Positions 1 to 13,895 of a stretch of 64,000 bases of DNA are shown piece by piece. This stretch comes from Chrysomallon squamiferum. Taxonomy: Eukaryota > Mollusca > Gastropoda > Neomphalida > Peltospiridae. The position numbers and the translations under genes are program-made. Within the stretch, counting starts at the first letter, position 1. Every line of letters starts with the position of its first letter. The DNA is taken from contig CM022679.1 in NCBI GenBank assembly GCA_012295275.1, positions 16,690,342 to 16,754,341 on the forward strand. Reading direction: 5' to 3'. The notes below the pieces were generated by a model, which saw only the letters and a program-made list of their open reading frames with translations, was not told where the DNA came from and made no database searches.

Positions 1-2303
1 TTAGGATCATAAGGAATAGCAGGTGGTATCACAGTAGCCTCTGTATTTTGTGGACCAGAACCACCGCGGTCCCGTGATATCAAACTAATAACAATTTGTC
101 CACGAACTGTCTCTGTGTCATCAGAGCTTTGCCGTTGGAGGTCAAGACGCTGAACTGAAACAGATATAACAGGAACACTGTATCTTCGTCTATGAAATCG
201 TATAATTGCCATCTGTTCTCTAGGTCTCGCCTCTGGAATCATTTAACACTTTTCATGGAATTCTTGTAAAATTCATTTCATCAAAACATTTCTTCTTTTT
301 ACTTGTTTCATAAATTATGACCAAAACAGTTAAGAGAAACCAAATGTTATGTTGCTCCAAGAAATACAAGTTCTTCTATTATCACATTAAAAGTTCAAAC
401 CACAAAAAACCTTTGTTGTCTAAACAACAGTGAAGGCAAAATAAAATCAAGATGTATACGAAATTTGGTTCCTGTAAAAACAAAGATCTACTGTATTTAT
501 TCCTTCACATGAAAGAATAACATGTCTATGTGAGAATTATCGAGAAGCTGAAATCATGTGAGCTGCAACATTACCAAAGAAGAAAACTGTATGACTCCAC
601 AGAGTGGCCTAATATAACCAAGAATCAGATTACATGCTGCCCTGCTTCCCCATGGAGATGCACCAGAGAATATGTTATACTGAGAACCTGGCAGGTACTC
701 ACTGATGCAGCCAAACAAAATGCTCTAATGAATGGAGCTGGCAGTGCTGGCCAAAACATTCACCATGAACTTTTACAAAGGGTAAAAAGTCTACAACTGA
801 GGATGTGTAAATAATAAAATAGGGACAGCCACTTCTGCAAACAGTGCTTGCTTTCAACTTCATATGAACACACATTCACATTTTTTTTTAAATTAAGTTT
901 TAATGATACATAGTAGTTGTCTTAACTGACATGAATATATGTGCAGCACATATACTATTTATGAATTATGATCATCTAAAGACTGATTCATGTTCTAATT
1001 ACAGTTTAAATCTGAATATAGATTAATTTATGCAACAAAGTATGTGATAATTATTCAAAACTGAAAGAATTATACACATTCATGTCTACTCTAAAAAGAT
1101 GGCATAACAAATAAAGAGATACATTAAGTTGCGATTAACTTATTTAAATTTAATAACATTTAGGCTACAACCATCAAAAAAACATTTGATCTGGGGCTTT
1201 TTTCTTTCTGTCAAATTTATAAAAAAAAAATTAAGAACATACAGATCTGTTATTAAAATCTGGAACATGTTATTAAAACTATGTCTTTTTATATTTTCAT
1301 ATAAATATCATGACTTTTTTATCTGAAAATAGTTCTTTTCATAAAAGCATTATTACACTAATGCAATTTAGTTTTGAACCTTTCAGTTATTAATGTATAC
1401 TTACACCCTGTATCTTTGAGCTGATGAACAGCATTGGACATAATACGAACACATCCCAGGAATCCAGCTCCCTGTTTTTTGTGTATCTTTTTGTGATTCC
1501 ATACACTGATGGTCACAGAGTCTTTATGTCCTATATATCTACAACAAAATCAAAACATTATAAATTTCCAATGTAGGTTTCACATTACTTTAGTAGTCTT
1601 TCTGTTAACCAGAAAGAAAATTAAACAAATTAGATATCACATAAATACAGAGACATGGTTTAATAGCTAGAATAGGAAAAAGCTAAACATCATGGCTCCA
1701 TTTTCATGGCTCAGAGTTCCAGACCATTCCAATTGCATATCCAATATACTAAATACCATTTCGATATATATGTTATTTCTGATATTAATCCCAGTGGTAT
1801 TTAATAATGTGAGTTGAAATTAAAGCATGCATGCATACTCATTCATAATTGGTAGGTAAAGTTTGTATACTCTGTATATAAATATTATTAAATACAAATC
1901 TCTTGATAATGGCACTAAGAAAAAACAGTATTGGTTTCCTTAAACCATAGCCTTGTAAAGAAAACCAAGCTTATTTCTTTCTTCGATTTTTTTTTTTTTA
2001 CATTTTTTAAATAATAACATAAAAATGGCCTAATTGTTGTTATGATAGTTTGTCATGTTTTACAACTGATTTAATGACTGATGTGTTTAATTACATAATA
2101 TATGATACCATGCTACCAACAGATATTTTCTTTCTCTTATATCTATCACTGTGATATACATTCTTTTGTGGAAGATAATCTCAAATTAAAAAACAAAAAT
2201 CATTAAAAAGTAGTGAGGCATTTCCTGCAAAATATGAACTTAGTTAAATTACCTGAACTAGTATTTCTAGAAATTGAGGGAAAACATTATTATTTAACAC
2301 TAA

Positions 2304-2334
<31 letters not shown>

Positions 2335-5300
2335 GGCCAACACACATATACACTATTATTATTTTTTTTAATTTTAAATTTAAATAATATTTGTATATGC
2401 TAAAAACCTACTATATTGTATGTATGATGCAAGCCTACTTTATGTGCAACAAATCGCAGAGTAAAACTAGTATGTTAGAACTCAACATAATTCAGACAGC
2501 AGCTCAGCACCTTGGAAATAGGGCAGCAGCACACCTTTAGCAAAATGTTATTACATATGGAATCCTGACATTTGAAAAGTTTCTTGTCTACCTGAATAAA
2601 GTCAAACCATTCCTTTTGAAAACTCAACCCATAAAACAGAGGGTGGTAGCTAACCTTTGAGGCCCACTTGAGAAAACAATGTGCAAAAGTAAAGAGCAAG
2701 TAACCAGGATAAACAGATCAAGTGAAACTTGATGTTAGATATAAACATATCTCTGCTCAAACTAAACTGTACTGTTATTTATTTGAATTTAAAATAGTCA
2801 AGGTCTGTACTATTTATTTGAAAGCACATACATGTGTAATCCTTTATAAACAAATATAATTTAATTACCAAATTAATCTGCAATCTGCAAATATTAAAAG
2901 TGTAACAGATAATTTTATTATATTCCTCTTCTTTGGCTTGATTTCTAACAAAATAACATGATTATTATTAAATTATAATTAATTTAAAATGCTTTTCATT
3001 GGAAAAAAAAAAATCAGTAATTTAATATTCTATCCCTCATTTGGATTGTCTTGGTATTGGTATAAATGAATTGTACTGCTATCTATAAACCACAATCTTA
3101 CTAATTTAGTAAACAAAAAAATAAAGTTGATAATCATGCAGAAGCAGGCAAATTAACTTTGAAGGAAACATACAGGAAAAGGTTTTAATATGGCTTCAAG
3201 GTAAACTAGTCAACACTTACAAGTCATAATGCTGATTCCATTTTGGATCAAGTGTGTTCTTACAAGTGTCTGTTGAATGGCACTGACCTGAACCATCAAC
3301 ACTAATCTTGGCAAAAGGATCTGGAAGCCCTGTTAAAAAAAAGTAGCTGGCATTTTTGTTATGTTCAATATAATATACTAAATTAATAATAGAAAACATT
3401 ATAGCACGTGTCTTCAATACACTGCTGAATAAACAGAATGAGTAATTATTTTAACAGATTTACAATAGTGGCAATTTTTTTGGATTGGATTAACAAGCAT
3501 TTAACAATCAGCCTGCTTGAAATGTAAAAATATTCTTATCATTTTATTAATTAAAAGTTATACAGCATTATAAATATAGTTAAGAATAATAAAATAACAA
3601 GAAAGGAAATCCTCTACTACCAATTATGTTTTACTTTCTCTTTAATAAGCTAAAAAGGGGAACTGATACTGTGTCTGTTGGATGGCACTGACCTCAGGTC
3701 TCTACTGAAGTGTATAATAATTAACATTTTAATAAGCATTTTTGATAAAAAATGGCTGACTATTAAATAAGATTTTTTAAATATTATATTTTTAACAGTC
3801 TGTATTATGTCAAATATCTATCCCTTGATTGTTAAAACATAACATAATAAATAATAAAAAAAAAAAACAATTTCATTTTATTTTACTGTCATCAAAGGCA
3901 TTAAAGAAAGTAGTGATCTATGTTCAAAATATAAATGTTCACATCATAGTAAATAGCTTGTAGAAAATAAGTTAAATGGCTTTTCAAGGAATTTTTCTTT
4001 ACAATTTGAAATCATTTAAATCATAAGTGAAACTGCTGTCAGTGATGAACCTGAAGTGAATTAACTTATTTCAAACTTATTTACAAAAATAGGTTTAATA
4101 TTCACACAGTGAACTATAATGATTTTTTGCCAACATTGATCTTTAAAAGGTTTACTTTTCTTTATTCACTTACATAAAATTTTACACTTACATAAAAGTT
4201 TTTATTTGAACTAATGACTGCTGTGTTTAGTAGTAATTAGTCTTCATTGTATTTTGCAAGTATTAAACTATGTTAAATTCCTTCTCCTAGGAGTTTTTTT
4301 TATTCTAACATTGATTAACTTCTCTATTTACAAACAGTTGAATATGCTTATATTATACTTGTTATCAATTGCTTAACTCTGACTGTAATTAAATTAGGAC
4401 TAACAGTGCAAAATTTATATCCATACATAACCACAACATTCCCGCTGCTCTTATGGAGAAAATTACCGATTCTGGAAATTCACTATAACAATCACTAGTC
4501 TGTTATCGTTGTGATTTGAAGTATGTCAGATTAGTAATTGTCAAAGAATTTTTTTTTTTAAATCTTTATTAAACTGATAAATATTTTTATGAATTTCTGG
4601 TTAATGTTACTTACAATCTAAAGCATTAATGCAAAAACCAATTTGAATTTTTATTTAATTAGAATATAAAAACTATGAGTTACTAACAAAACAGTATACT
4701 ATACTGAGTCAGTTATAGGCTGTTTGAAGTAAAAAGTTAAGAGTACACAACTGTGTTAAGTTACATGTCTATAAATAAAGGTTGTCTGAATCATCTGTTT
4801 CACACAAAAACAAAATAACGCTGGTGCTGGCATGTAAAGTTGGCAAGACTGTGAAATTTGAAATTTTACTAGCCAAATTATGCTCTATTAATGTTTACTG
4901 GCAAGATTAGTAAACATCAGCTTTTATTATGATTTAATTAAACTTTCTTTACATATTTTATTAGCTTCAAAGGTCTTTATAAACAGAACATATATAGAAG
5001 TAATACCAGTTAGATACTCACAAATCAAAACGTGTCTTAAATGTAAAGAAAAATAGAAAGGGCTTACACTTATAGTTTCTTTTTCAATCGATACTAGTAA
5101 CAGATAAGTAATTTGACACACTCTACAAAGACTCATAAGTTTTTATAATATAAAGCACATTCTTGATGGTGTACACATTTATAAAAACTAAACAATAATA
5201 ATAATAATTATTATTATTATTATTATTTATATAAGGTCAATGAAAGGAGATTGATACAACAGCAGGAAAGTATTTTAAAGTTATTTGTGATGATTATCCA

Positions 5301-8300
5301 ATGATATGTATATCAATAAAACATTAACTATTCATTTCATACTTTTCATGCTTTTGGGGTTATATTAGTAAATGTATGACAAAGTAATCAATAATTTTAA
5401 AAATAAAAATGAACATTACTCTTTTCTTTATAATATTTTAAGATCAACATCATCTCATTATTCATACAATTTAATAATAATAATAATAAAAAAATACATT
5501 TTAAAGTATATTTTAGATATATATTACTTTCATGTTTCAAGGTCATTCTTAAATCTAAATTAATAAAAAATATATATATTGTCACCACATTGCTATATTA
5601 TACTTTTAAATTACTGAAACAATATTTATAAGGATCTCAAAAGATATTCAACTGAATTATAAAAAAAAATATATTCATGAGTATGTAATAAAAAGAGACA
5701 ATCTTGCAATGTATCAGATGACATTAAAACACATTTCAGAATAATGTAATCAGGACAGCTTGACACCAGTTTAACTTATTAATTTGATATATATGCATGT
5801 GCCTCATTATTGTTTAATAACACAATCTAATTTTTTAACAGTAGGTCAGGTTTTGCCAGAACAATAGAAGTATTTGTAAACACTACCTTTTCATAAATGT
5901 TTTAAATTAATTCTGGCATGGTATTATCACACTATTTAAATGACTCAAATTACATAATTCATGTTTGTATAAGTAAAACAATATCAGTATTTTAATGGTA
6001 AAATTAGTGAATGAAAATTGCAATTTACAGACTATTTAGAATGATTAAGAAGATAAAAGTGTACAAAAAATTAAAATTAATTTTTTGATTTTGAATACTG
6101 TTTGTCACTGATATTGATCACCTTGGTGTGAAGAATCAATTAATTTAAATTGTACAAACATAACCTGAAGAGATTTTGACTATCTACAATGTTAGTAATT
6201 TATTTTATAACATACAGAAATGTAAAAAGGTTTTAGTTTTGAATTTTAATTCCATTACATGCTTTTGAATTGCAAAGATCTGAAAAAAGAAAGTAAAGTA
6301 ACATTTGGTTCTAAAAAATAAGTATTATTATAAAAAACAGCAAACTTTTTGTACATATGACAATAAAAAACAGCAAACTTTTTGTACATATGACAATAAA
6401 TAATCAACTAATTTTTTCATAAACATAATGTACTTACTAAAGAAATCCTTCTTGCCAAGATTTTTTGCACACAGTACTGAAATTAAAAAAAAAAAAAACT
6501 GTTATTAAAATTAGTAAGGATCAGGACAAAACTACAGATTAAAGATATGCCTTTTTAAAAAGTATACAGAAAGAGTAGTTTTAAGGAAAACCATCTCTAA
6601 AACTTAAAATAGCCTTTTCTGATATCCTTCTGAACCAATTAATTACAATACATATTTGCTAATAAAATGAAAAATGAAATAAAGAAAAGAAAACGTATCT
6701 ATATACAAATTAGATGGTTCTAAATATTTTTAATTTCTAAACTTCAAGTTAAAATTAAAACTAGACTTTCTACTGGGAAATTTTTAAATTTAAAATCGAC
6801 AAGTGATTCAAGGGAGGTAATTCAACATATTTTTATCCACATTTTTACTATTCTTAATTATTCCATTAAATCTGAATATTTCAAAAAACACAAGAACTAA
6901 ATATTAACTTCAAAATTATTTAATTTGAAATGACATGCTTATATGTATGTATATATATAGGGGACTGTCAAACAGATTAAATATGAAACTGGAATATGTT
7001 TTGTTACAAACATTACAGTTAAACATCTAAAAGTTAAAACTAAGTTGCCTTGTTTTTTAATTTTATTTATTGGTTTTATTAATTATTATTATTGTTGTCG
7101 TTATTATATATATATATATTTTTAAACATTTCACTTGGAAGTTTGAAAGTGTTGATACACATTTTGCAATCAGCCAGTTACTTCAGTTATTTCCATCAAA
7201 TTATGTTTATAAATGACAAGCAAAAAAATGCTTTGTTTTACTGTTGTGATTAGAGATCACTGACAATAAACTCCATTCTTTTATAATTGTATACAAATTC
7301 AATTAATTGAGATGGACGTGATAAATGACTGAATAGAATGACATGTACAGTAAAGATTACAATTAATAAACCAATGTAAGTGGAGGCCCAAGACTTGAGA
7401 AAACAGGGTGCAAGTAATTGTGAACAAAAGAATACATTTTTTGTTAGATAATTTTATCACTGATGGCACAGGTCTGTATAAAATATCTTCTTAAAGGCCC
7501 TGTTTTATTAGAAACAGAATATCCATGTATACATGTAGATGTTTAATTTTGGATTGAAACAATTGCTTAGTCACATTGTATTATCTTATTTCGTCTTTAC
7601 AAAACCTGACTTCTCCCTAATTTTCTAGCCTAGTGTAAACCCTGTATAGCTAAATTTTTCTGTTTATATAGTGGGTTTGATGAAAACTCTTCAGTTCATT
7701 TTGCCTCAGTGATTTTGGACTACTGCTCCATTTTTTAGGTTGCTCTGCCATTACAACTAATTTAATAAGACAGTGTAAAAGGTGTGTCATACATACTTAT
7801 GCAGATTTCTTTCTTTTTTTTTTTACTAAATCTAAATAAGTGAATTCACTTAGGTATCAATACATACTAATAATAATCTTCCACATTTAGATGCATATAA
7901 TTACAAGAAGTATGACATCATTGTTTATTAAGCTGTTAAAGAAGCACGATCATTTCATCTCATGCAGTAGTTTAATTATGTTATTGTTGTTGTTTAAGAA
8001 GTGATTGTGTTGACAAAACTAATTACTATGCAACTTGTTGTTGTTTATTTGTTCTGGAATTTACACCCTGAATCTGAAGTAAATAGCATCCGGATTAGAC
8101 AGGGTTTCATTCAAAACAGATTAATGATAGCTGGATGAGACTTTGAAATGGTGCCAGTTTTCACAGAAATCTGGTTTTCACTGTATGTATGTATGTCTAT
8201 ATACACATACACATTTTTTATCCTTTTTTTTAACCAAAATATCTCTATTATAGATATTCCAGTAAAAAATATTATCAGTCTTCAAGGTATAATTAGGCTG

Positions 8301-10205
8301 TAACTTATAAATGATGATATATGGCATTACATCATTGTGAATAAATATTTTATTGTAATTACAGCTGTACTACCGATCATTTATCCATCCATAGCCTGGG
8401 GCAATGTAACAAAGACATTCATTTCACTAGTGAATTTGTTATTACATGAATATTACACAAGGGTTTAAATGCCAGACAAAAAAAAAATTAAAAATTATCA
8501 TAAGAAATCTTTTTTACCTTCTTTTTATAAATTTTAATGTAATGAACAAATTCACTAGTGAAATGAATTATGATTTATTCTTTAAAAAAAAACTGTTGGG
8601 GAGTGCTTAAGCATGACTTGTGTAATTATGCATATTTAGTTTTGTTTATGTGTGTTTTTGGATATTTTCGTCAGTAATAAAATATACAGACTATTTATGT
8701 TTTGTACAGATATCAAGTTGACCTGTTTTGCTCATCTAAAACTGGTATAGGCTGGCAGGCTGGGATTTTTCTTCTTATTTTGCTGTGTTTATTATTTTGT
8801 TATTACTGAACCTTTTTACTTTTAGGCCACTTTTATCAAGTATAAAAAAAGGATAAAAATATGTGTATGTTTGTTTGTGTATATAGACAGACATACAGAC
8901 AGTGAAAACCAGATTTCTGTGAAAACTGGCACCATTTCAAAGTCTGAAGATACATAAACAACATTAACAAGTAAGAAACAGTATTCTACAAATATTTTCT
9001 ATCTATCATTATAATCAAGTATCATATTTGTTTATATAATTCAAGGCATATATATATCTCAGTTTATGATTAAAACAGTATTTTTACTTTCAAAACAATT
9101 ATTATTATTATTATAACTGATGAAGCTTGTGAACATAATAGTTAATACAAAATGATGTATTACATGTTCTGCCTGTCTGTACATCTTTCAAACAATCTAT
9201 TCACTACTGTTCTGAAATGTACCTGCCATTTTTCACAAATGTATTTGAAATTTGATCTTTAAATTTAACTGTCAATCTTTAATTCATTCCAAGACAAATT
9301 ACAGTATACCTAACAGTCCACTGGATGCTTAAAGTTTTAGCTGTAATTCATATTCATTGTTTATAAATTATACATTTAATAAATATAAAAATAAAAAATA
9401 AATTATTTTAAAACAAACAAGTTAAAAACGAAACAAAACATTTAAACTGCTTACTCTTTGTAATTGATTAAAACTAAAAGATAAAGAGGATTCACTGGCT
9501 GTTTAAAAATAATTCTGTAATGATCTAGAACTCTAGACCAGAACAATCTGGAGTTTTGAAGCTAAAATTAAAAACAGTTCATACTTAATACTATGACGTA
9601 AGATCGTGTTTACACATTTCTTTCCACAATGTTTTGAAATCTCCTCAGTAATAGTATTAACTATTATTATTACAGGTTTGTCTTACTAACTCAATAAACT
9701 GAATAATGAGTCAGTATGGCAATACGTTTTTTTTTTTTTTAATTCAAATTATTGTTGTTGTTGTTTGTTAATACTTAATGTGTTGTTGGTTTTTTTCGAT
9801 TCTAAAGTCTTAGTCGTGACAGTCAATCACTGTGTCAATCGACACTGGAGTCACTGACAGTCACACTTGTGCTGACAGAATATTACTTCCGACTTCATTA
9901 AAAAAAAAAAAAAAAAAAAATAAATAATAATAATAATTTTAGTTATCAAATATGCAAAAAAAACAGTACCAAAAATTAATTAGATTAACACTGGATTTTC
10001 ATTAACATTTATGAATGCAGAAAAAAGTTTGTAATTAACAGCGAGTTTGGACACGGCCGCCATGTTTTTTGTGTCATGAATATGATGTTCATATCGTTAA
10101 CAAATTTCTAAATTTTTCATTACGTTAAGAGTTTGGGTCATTATAAGTCATACCTGTTAATCGTATTTTCATAGGGCCATTTCTTCGTGGCCCTTCACTA
10201 GCCAT
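1..10205 (-). CDS. SMURF: SMURF-type HECT E3 ubiquitin ligase, 5' part (C2 domain), partial
   Basis: Five exons are read on the minus strand: 10154-10205 (start codon), 6438-6476, 3221-3329, 1405-1538 and 1-154, the last running off the window. All junctions are GT/AG and in frame. The joined protein starts MASEGPRRNGPMKIRLT, then gives a C2 domain including FFRLPDPFAK, VDGSGQCHSTDTCKN, NTLDPKWNQHYDL, VWNHKKIHKKQGAGFLG and VRGQIVISLISRDR. These are hallmark strings of the SMURF1/2 C2 domain, not of ITCH or NEDD4. In known SMURFs this domain binds phospholipid membranes and inhibits the HECT domain, and the full enzyme ubiquitinates SMADs, TGF-beta receptors and RhoA. About 162 residues are encoded here. 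The WW and HECT domains (about 550 residues in relatives) must lie left of the window. Intron 1 is 3.7 kb and holds a fold-back repeat. Most invertebrates have one SMURF, so 1 versus 2 is not assigned. Confidence 0.95.
2305..2330. repeat. (CA)n microsatellite
   Basis: About 13 CA units in the SMURF intron between exons 3 and 4 (minus strand). Confidence 0.9.
5192..5228. repeat. (AAT)n-(ATT)n palindromic repeat
   Basis: Short AAT run directly followed by an ATT run in a SMURF intron. It is self-complementary, like the similar tracts at 33403-33448 and 49815-49902. Confidence 0.85.
6330..6395. repeat. Perfect 33-bp tandem duplication in SMURF intron 2
   Basis: The unit ATAAAAAACAGCAAACTTTT then TGTACATATGACA occurs twice back to back without a mismatch. 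It lies 43-108 bases downstream of the SMURF exon 2 donor in the transcript. Perfect identity suggests a recent event. Confidence 0.95.
8139..8944. mobile_element. Fold-back element with nested inverted repeats in SMURF intron 1
   Basis: The outer arms (about 8139-8203 and 8879-8944) are near-perfect inverted copies of about 65 bases, sharing GAAATGGTGCCAGTTTTCAC then AGAAATCTGGTTTTCACTGT. Similarity continues inward as far as a TTTTTATCCTTTTTTT stretch. Nested inside is a second inverted pair, 8419-8445 and 8541-8567, with core ATTCATTTCACTAGTGAATT. The arrangement suits a MITE or fold-back transposon, possibly one inserted into another. No coding sequence is visible inside, and target duplications are not obvious. 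Confidence 0.65.
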
Positions 10206-10400
10206 TATTTGACAAAAAGTTATATTTTAACATCCTCTTTGTATAGTAAACATTGAACACCACTTCTGTTGATTTCCATAAACCTGTGAACAGAACAGTC
10301 TTCCCGTATGCAAATGAGAAACGATAGAGCCGGTCACTTCCGGAAAAGCAGACAAAGTGTCCGTGACGTCAGTGGGATAGTCGTTTGTAGTTAGCGCAGG
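10206..10400 (-). promoter_or_regulatory. Probable SMURF promoter and 5' UTR
   Basis: The stretch just upstream of the SMURF start codon is richer in CpG than its surroundings. It contains an octamer-type ATGCAAAT at 10308-10315, an ETS-like CACTTCCGGAA near 10335-10345 and a full CRE palindrome TGACGTCA at 10364-10371. All lie 100-170 bp upstream of the ATG, a plausible place for a TATA-less promoter. No TATA box is obvious. The transcription start cannot be fixed from sequence alone. Confidence 0.5.
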
Positions 10401-10420
10401 CCACTTTTATCAAGTATAAA

Positions 10421-12033
10421 TAATTTTTACTAGCTAATCAAAATAACAAAGAGCACTTTGCATGCTAAATATTTAATCAATTGCAACTGAATATGATAAA
10501 TATCGAAAATGACTGATATTAAACTGGATTAAAATAAATATGTATTAACGCGCAATTTAAAAGAAAAAAATAAGAAGAACATGAAAAAGACACTATCTTG
10601 TTGCTCCCATTTATTAATATGAAATTTAAAAATAATTATATACTGGGTTTAAAATGAAAAACACATAAAAACATAAGTTTTACATACATTACATCATTTT
10701 TTAAAAATGCTTTGATTGTTTTTAATGTAATTAATCATATTTTTTATTGAATAGTTTCGAATCTCATAATAATCAAGTGCAGGAGATGCAGTTCATGGAC
10801 AAATACTCACAGCAAAGGAAATCTGAAGGATGATATAGATATCCACTGCAATAGGCAAAGGTTATAAATTGAATCAAATATTTGAAGCTTTGCAGGGCCT
10901 GATAATTATATTAAAAAATGGGTATTAAATGTTTATTTTATCTCTTTTTCTTTTCTTCTTTTATTCCCCAAAATTATGTAAAACAAAATAACAATACTAT
11001 AATAAATGGGTTTGGATATTTTTATTAAAATGTTATTTTATATTACACAAATGGATTTTAATTTAATAACTAGGCTAACTAAGAGAATTTTAAATATACT
11101 TTATTTAAATTAATAAATTTCATTCTATTGTTATTAATTTCTCTGTGTGTATGTGCAGAGAGGTGTATTTTTGGATGTGAAATAAAAAAATAAATAGCAT
11201 TCAGAATAGGAGCTAGTTTCATGATTTAATCAACCAGGGAATAAATGTAAAATAATTACAAATATTCGTGCTCCAAATTTTTCAATCTTGTTTTCCCAAT
11301 TTCAAATCTTTTAAAATATATTTACACACCGTAATGACAATTTCATTAAAAATTGTTATGCATCATAAACATTTGTTTTAAAATAAATGATGTTAAATCC
11401 AATAGTATCTATGAAAACAATTCTTGAAACTAGCCAAATCAAAAATAACGTCACATATGTAAAAATTTAATGATTTAAAAAATAAAAATAATTATTGTTC
11501 TTAGCCAATTACCAATTTATTTTATCCTTTTTATTTCATATACATTATTGAATTTCAACAACAGTAAAATATATTATAAAACGTATGTCATCGTTTCTAT
11601 CAAACAAAATCTCCAATATAAGTCAAATAAAATTCTTTTTAAATAAATCAAGATTTAACAAGAAATTCAAGAATTATTGTAACCTCCTTTACAATAACAA
11701 ATTTTAATTTATAAAGATACAAAATGACATTCACAAGATGTAGGTGTTGTCCAAGTTTTTCATAATCTCTTGGACCCACCTAACTATCTACCCATCAGTG
11801 TTTAGAAGTATAGTACACACATAATCAGTGTATAGTTAGTTATCAAAGTCTTGCTTGTGAATGTAATACAATGATAACAGCAGGTGATGTTTGAAATCTG
11901 CAGCTTTCTTTGATTAGATGCATCAAAGGAAAGGCAGATCTTGGTCAGCATAGTCTGTTATTTCTAAGCTGAAGTTATATATATATATATGTCGCTGGAC
12001 AAGCCTCCTTATACAGCAGTAACCATCTAGCTG
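10421..12033. other. Gene-free AT-rich spacer between SMURF and GID4
   Basis: This interval is strongly A+T-rich, with no open frame showing coding character on either strand. It must contain the GID4 3' UTR at its right end (GID4 is on the minus strand). TTTATT, the reverse complement of a poly(A) signal, occurs near 11517-11522 but also elsewhere, so the 3' end is not assigned. I see no RNA gene or transposon in it. Confidence 0.5.
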
Positions 12034-13895
12034 TCATCGGAATTGGTAAATAGGAATACTTTTGTTAGCTACGTGGATGAGACACAAAGACTGGAACCTG
12101 AAGAAATAAAATTCAAAAATAAAGAAATATACAGTCATCTATAATAATTCAGGAGTCCTGTTTTTTTGGTTGTGTTTTTTCAAGAAAGTAAATCATCTTC
12201 ATCAGAATCTATCAAAATACTTAATATTTTAAAATTATTTATTTGTGTAAGATAAACCTCAACAAATTTATATTATCATAAAAACAACAAAAGTAATTAC
12301 CACATGACATATGATTCTAAAAAGAGACAGGTCAGTTGTTCTTTACTAAATGAATAACGCAGAAAGACAATTAAATATTGTAAACCATGTGTCATATAAA
12401 ACCACACTAGAGAGTAACTAATTTCATAGATTATTTAACACTTACCATTCTGAGCTTTTGTGAAAATAGTATCCTTCAATAGAGTTGGTTGATTTTTGGA
12501 AGCAGATATAATAAAACCCAGCAAACGATGCTCCACTGATGTCTTTTATTGTATGATCAGGAACCAAGAAATGTTCCTGAAAGTTACATCATATAATTAA
12601 GTTAATCACTTTATATCACATCAAAGCTTTTAAAACAAAAAACAGAAGCTACTAAAAACTATTTCAACTGGTTGTGCCAATTTTCTACTAAAAGACAAAC
12701 ATTTTTTAATATAAATCTGAAGCTACTTACTATAAGTAAGTTAGCCAATCTCTATCTATCCAAAATTTATCAAATCTATTTTATCTTGTCACAAGAAACA
12801 AATATCTGCTGTTCCCCATGACCTCCTTGGTCCTGAATTTTAATTATTCAGTAAAATTAAAATAGACATCCATCTTTAATAATATTAAAATAAATAACAA
12901 TAAAATATTTAGAATTACCTTCCATCTCATGAAAACATAGTCAGTGTTTTTAAGTTCATCATAATCAAATGAATCATTGTTGAAATTTTTAGCAAACTGA
13001 TAAAATGAAAGGAATTTTCCCTGCAATTCACAAATAGTTTTTTAACATAATTATAAATCAAGTCTATAAATAACATTAAACATTCTAAATAAAATTTGGA
13101 AAACATTTTTCATTAAAATGCTGATATAAAAAGTCACATATTTAGCTGAAGAATATTACCTGTGTTAAAGTTAAAATTAATAAAATTGGTGTGACTTTTT
13201 GAAAGGTTATTTCAAAATAAATAGCAAAATTAGTAATTCTTCATTAATTCTAATGGTGCAAAATGTTGTTAGTGAATAATTCAGATATCTCAGTTATTAC
13301 CCAGTGCTTTCTATCGACTTCTTCATCAGCATCCCATTTTCTTGTAAGAAAAGGATGCTTTTCACTGATTATTTCACCATCAAAGAATGTTGTTAGGGTT
13401 GGAAATTCTTCTGTCAGACCACTAATCTTAAGGTAACCACAAAGGTAGGAATTAACCATATCAACGTACTGAAAATGTGAAATGAAACAGTTGCTTTTAT
13501 ATATATTTGAAATTTGATTTATTTTGAATCCAAGTTCTCTCATAAATATAATTAGTAATACACATTCAATTGAGAAAAATTATTGAAATTATAATATTTA
13601 CAATATATTATACATATGGTAACAGAGTATTTTTTTCTATGTTTCTAAATACTGTTGCATATTAGTTATCCTACAATAAAATCTAGACATAAACTTTAAC
13701 TTATAACTAAAAGTTAAAACCAGAAAAGGCGAAGAGTGACAACAGGTGAATAACCTGTAAAACAACTTCAACATCGTAACAATTGCCCTTGCTCTTCTGG
13801 TGCCCTCGAAACGTTGAACCGTTGTAAATAACATCAGTTGTTACACCTGGCTGTACTGAGTTAGCTGGAGGTGGAGGATCTAGTGGTACGGGCAT
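12034..13895 (-). CDS. GID4: GID4, substrate receptor of the CTLH/GID E3 ubiquitin ligase
   Basis: Five exons: 13755-13895 (ATG at 13895), 13301-13468, 12919-13020, 12446-12576 and 12034-12097 (TGA stop). All introns are GT/AG and the frames join to 201 residues. The protein starts [12 protein letters not shown] and contains [72 protein letters not shown] and a final IPIYQFR. This matches vertebrate GID4 nearly end to end over the beta-barrel. In yeast and mammals GID4 recognises N-terminal proline or other hydrophobic N-degrons and docks them to the CTLH ligase. The long disordered N-terminal extension of human GID4 is absent, so the protein is close to the structural core. It lies head-to-head with ATPAF2, 138 bp apart, and the two likely share a promoter. 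Confidence 0.96.

Noticed and set aside
1-10205. Alternative identity as NEDD4 or ITCH family ligase
   Set aside because: The C2 strings GSGQCHSTDT and HKKIHKKQGAGFLG are specific to SMURF1/2 as I know them.
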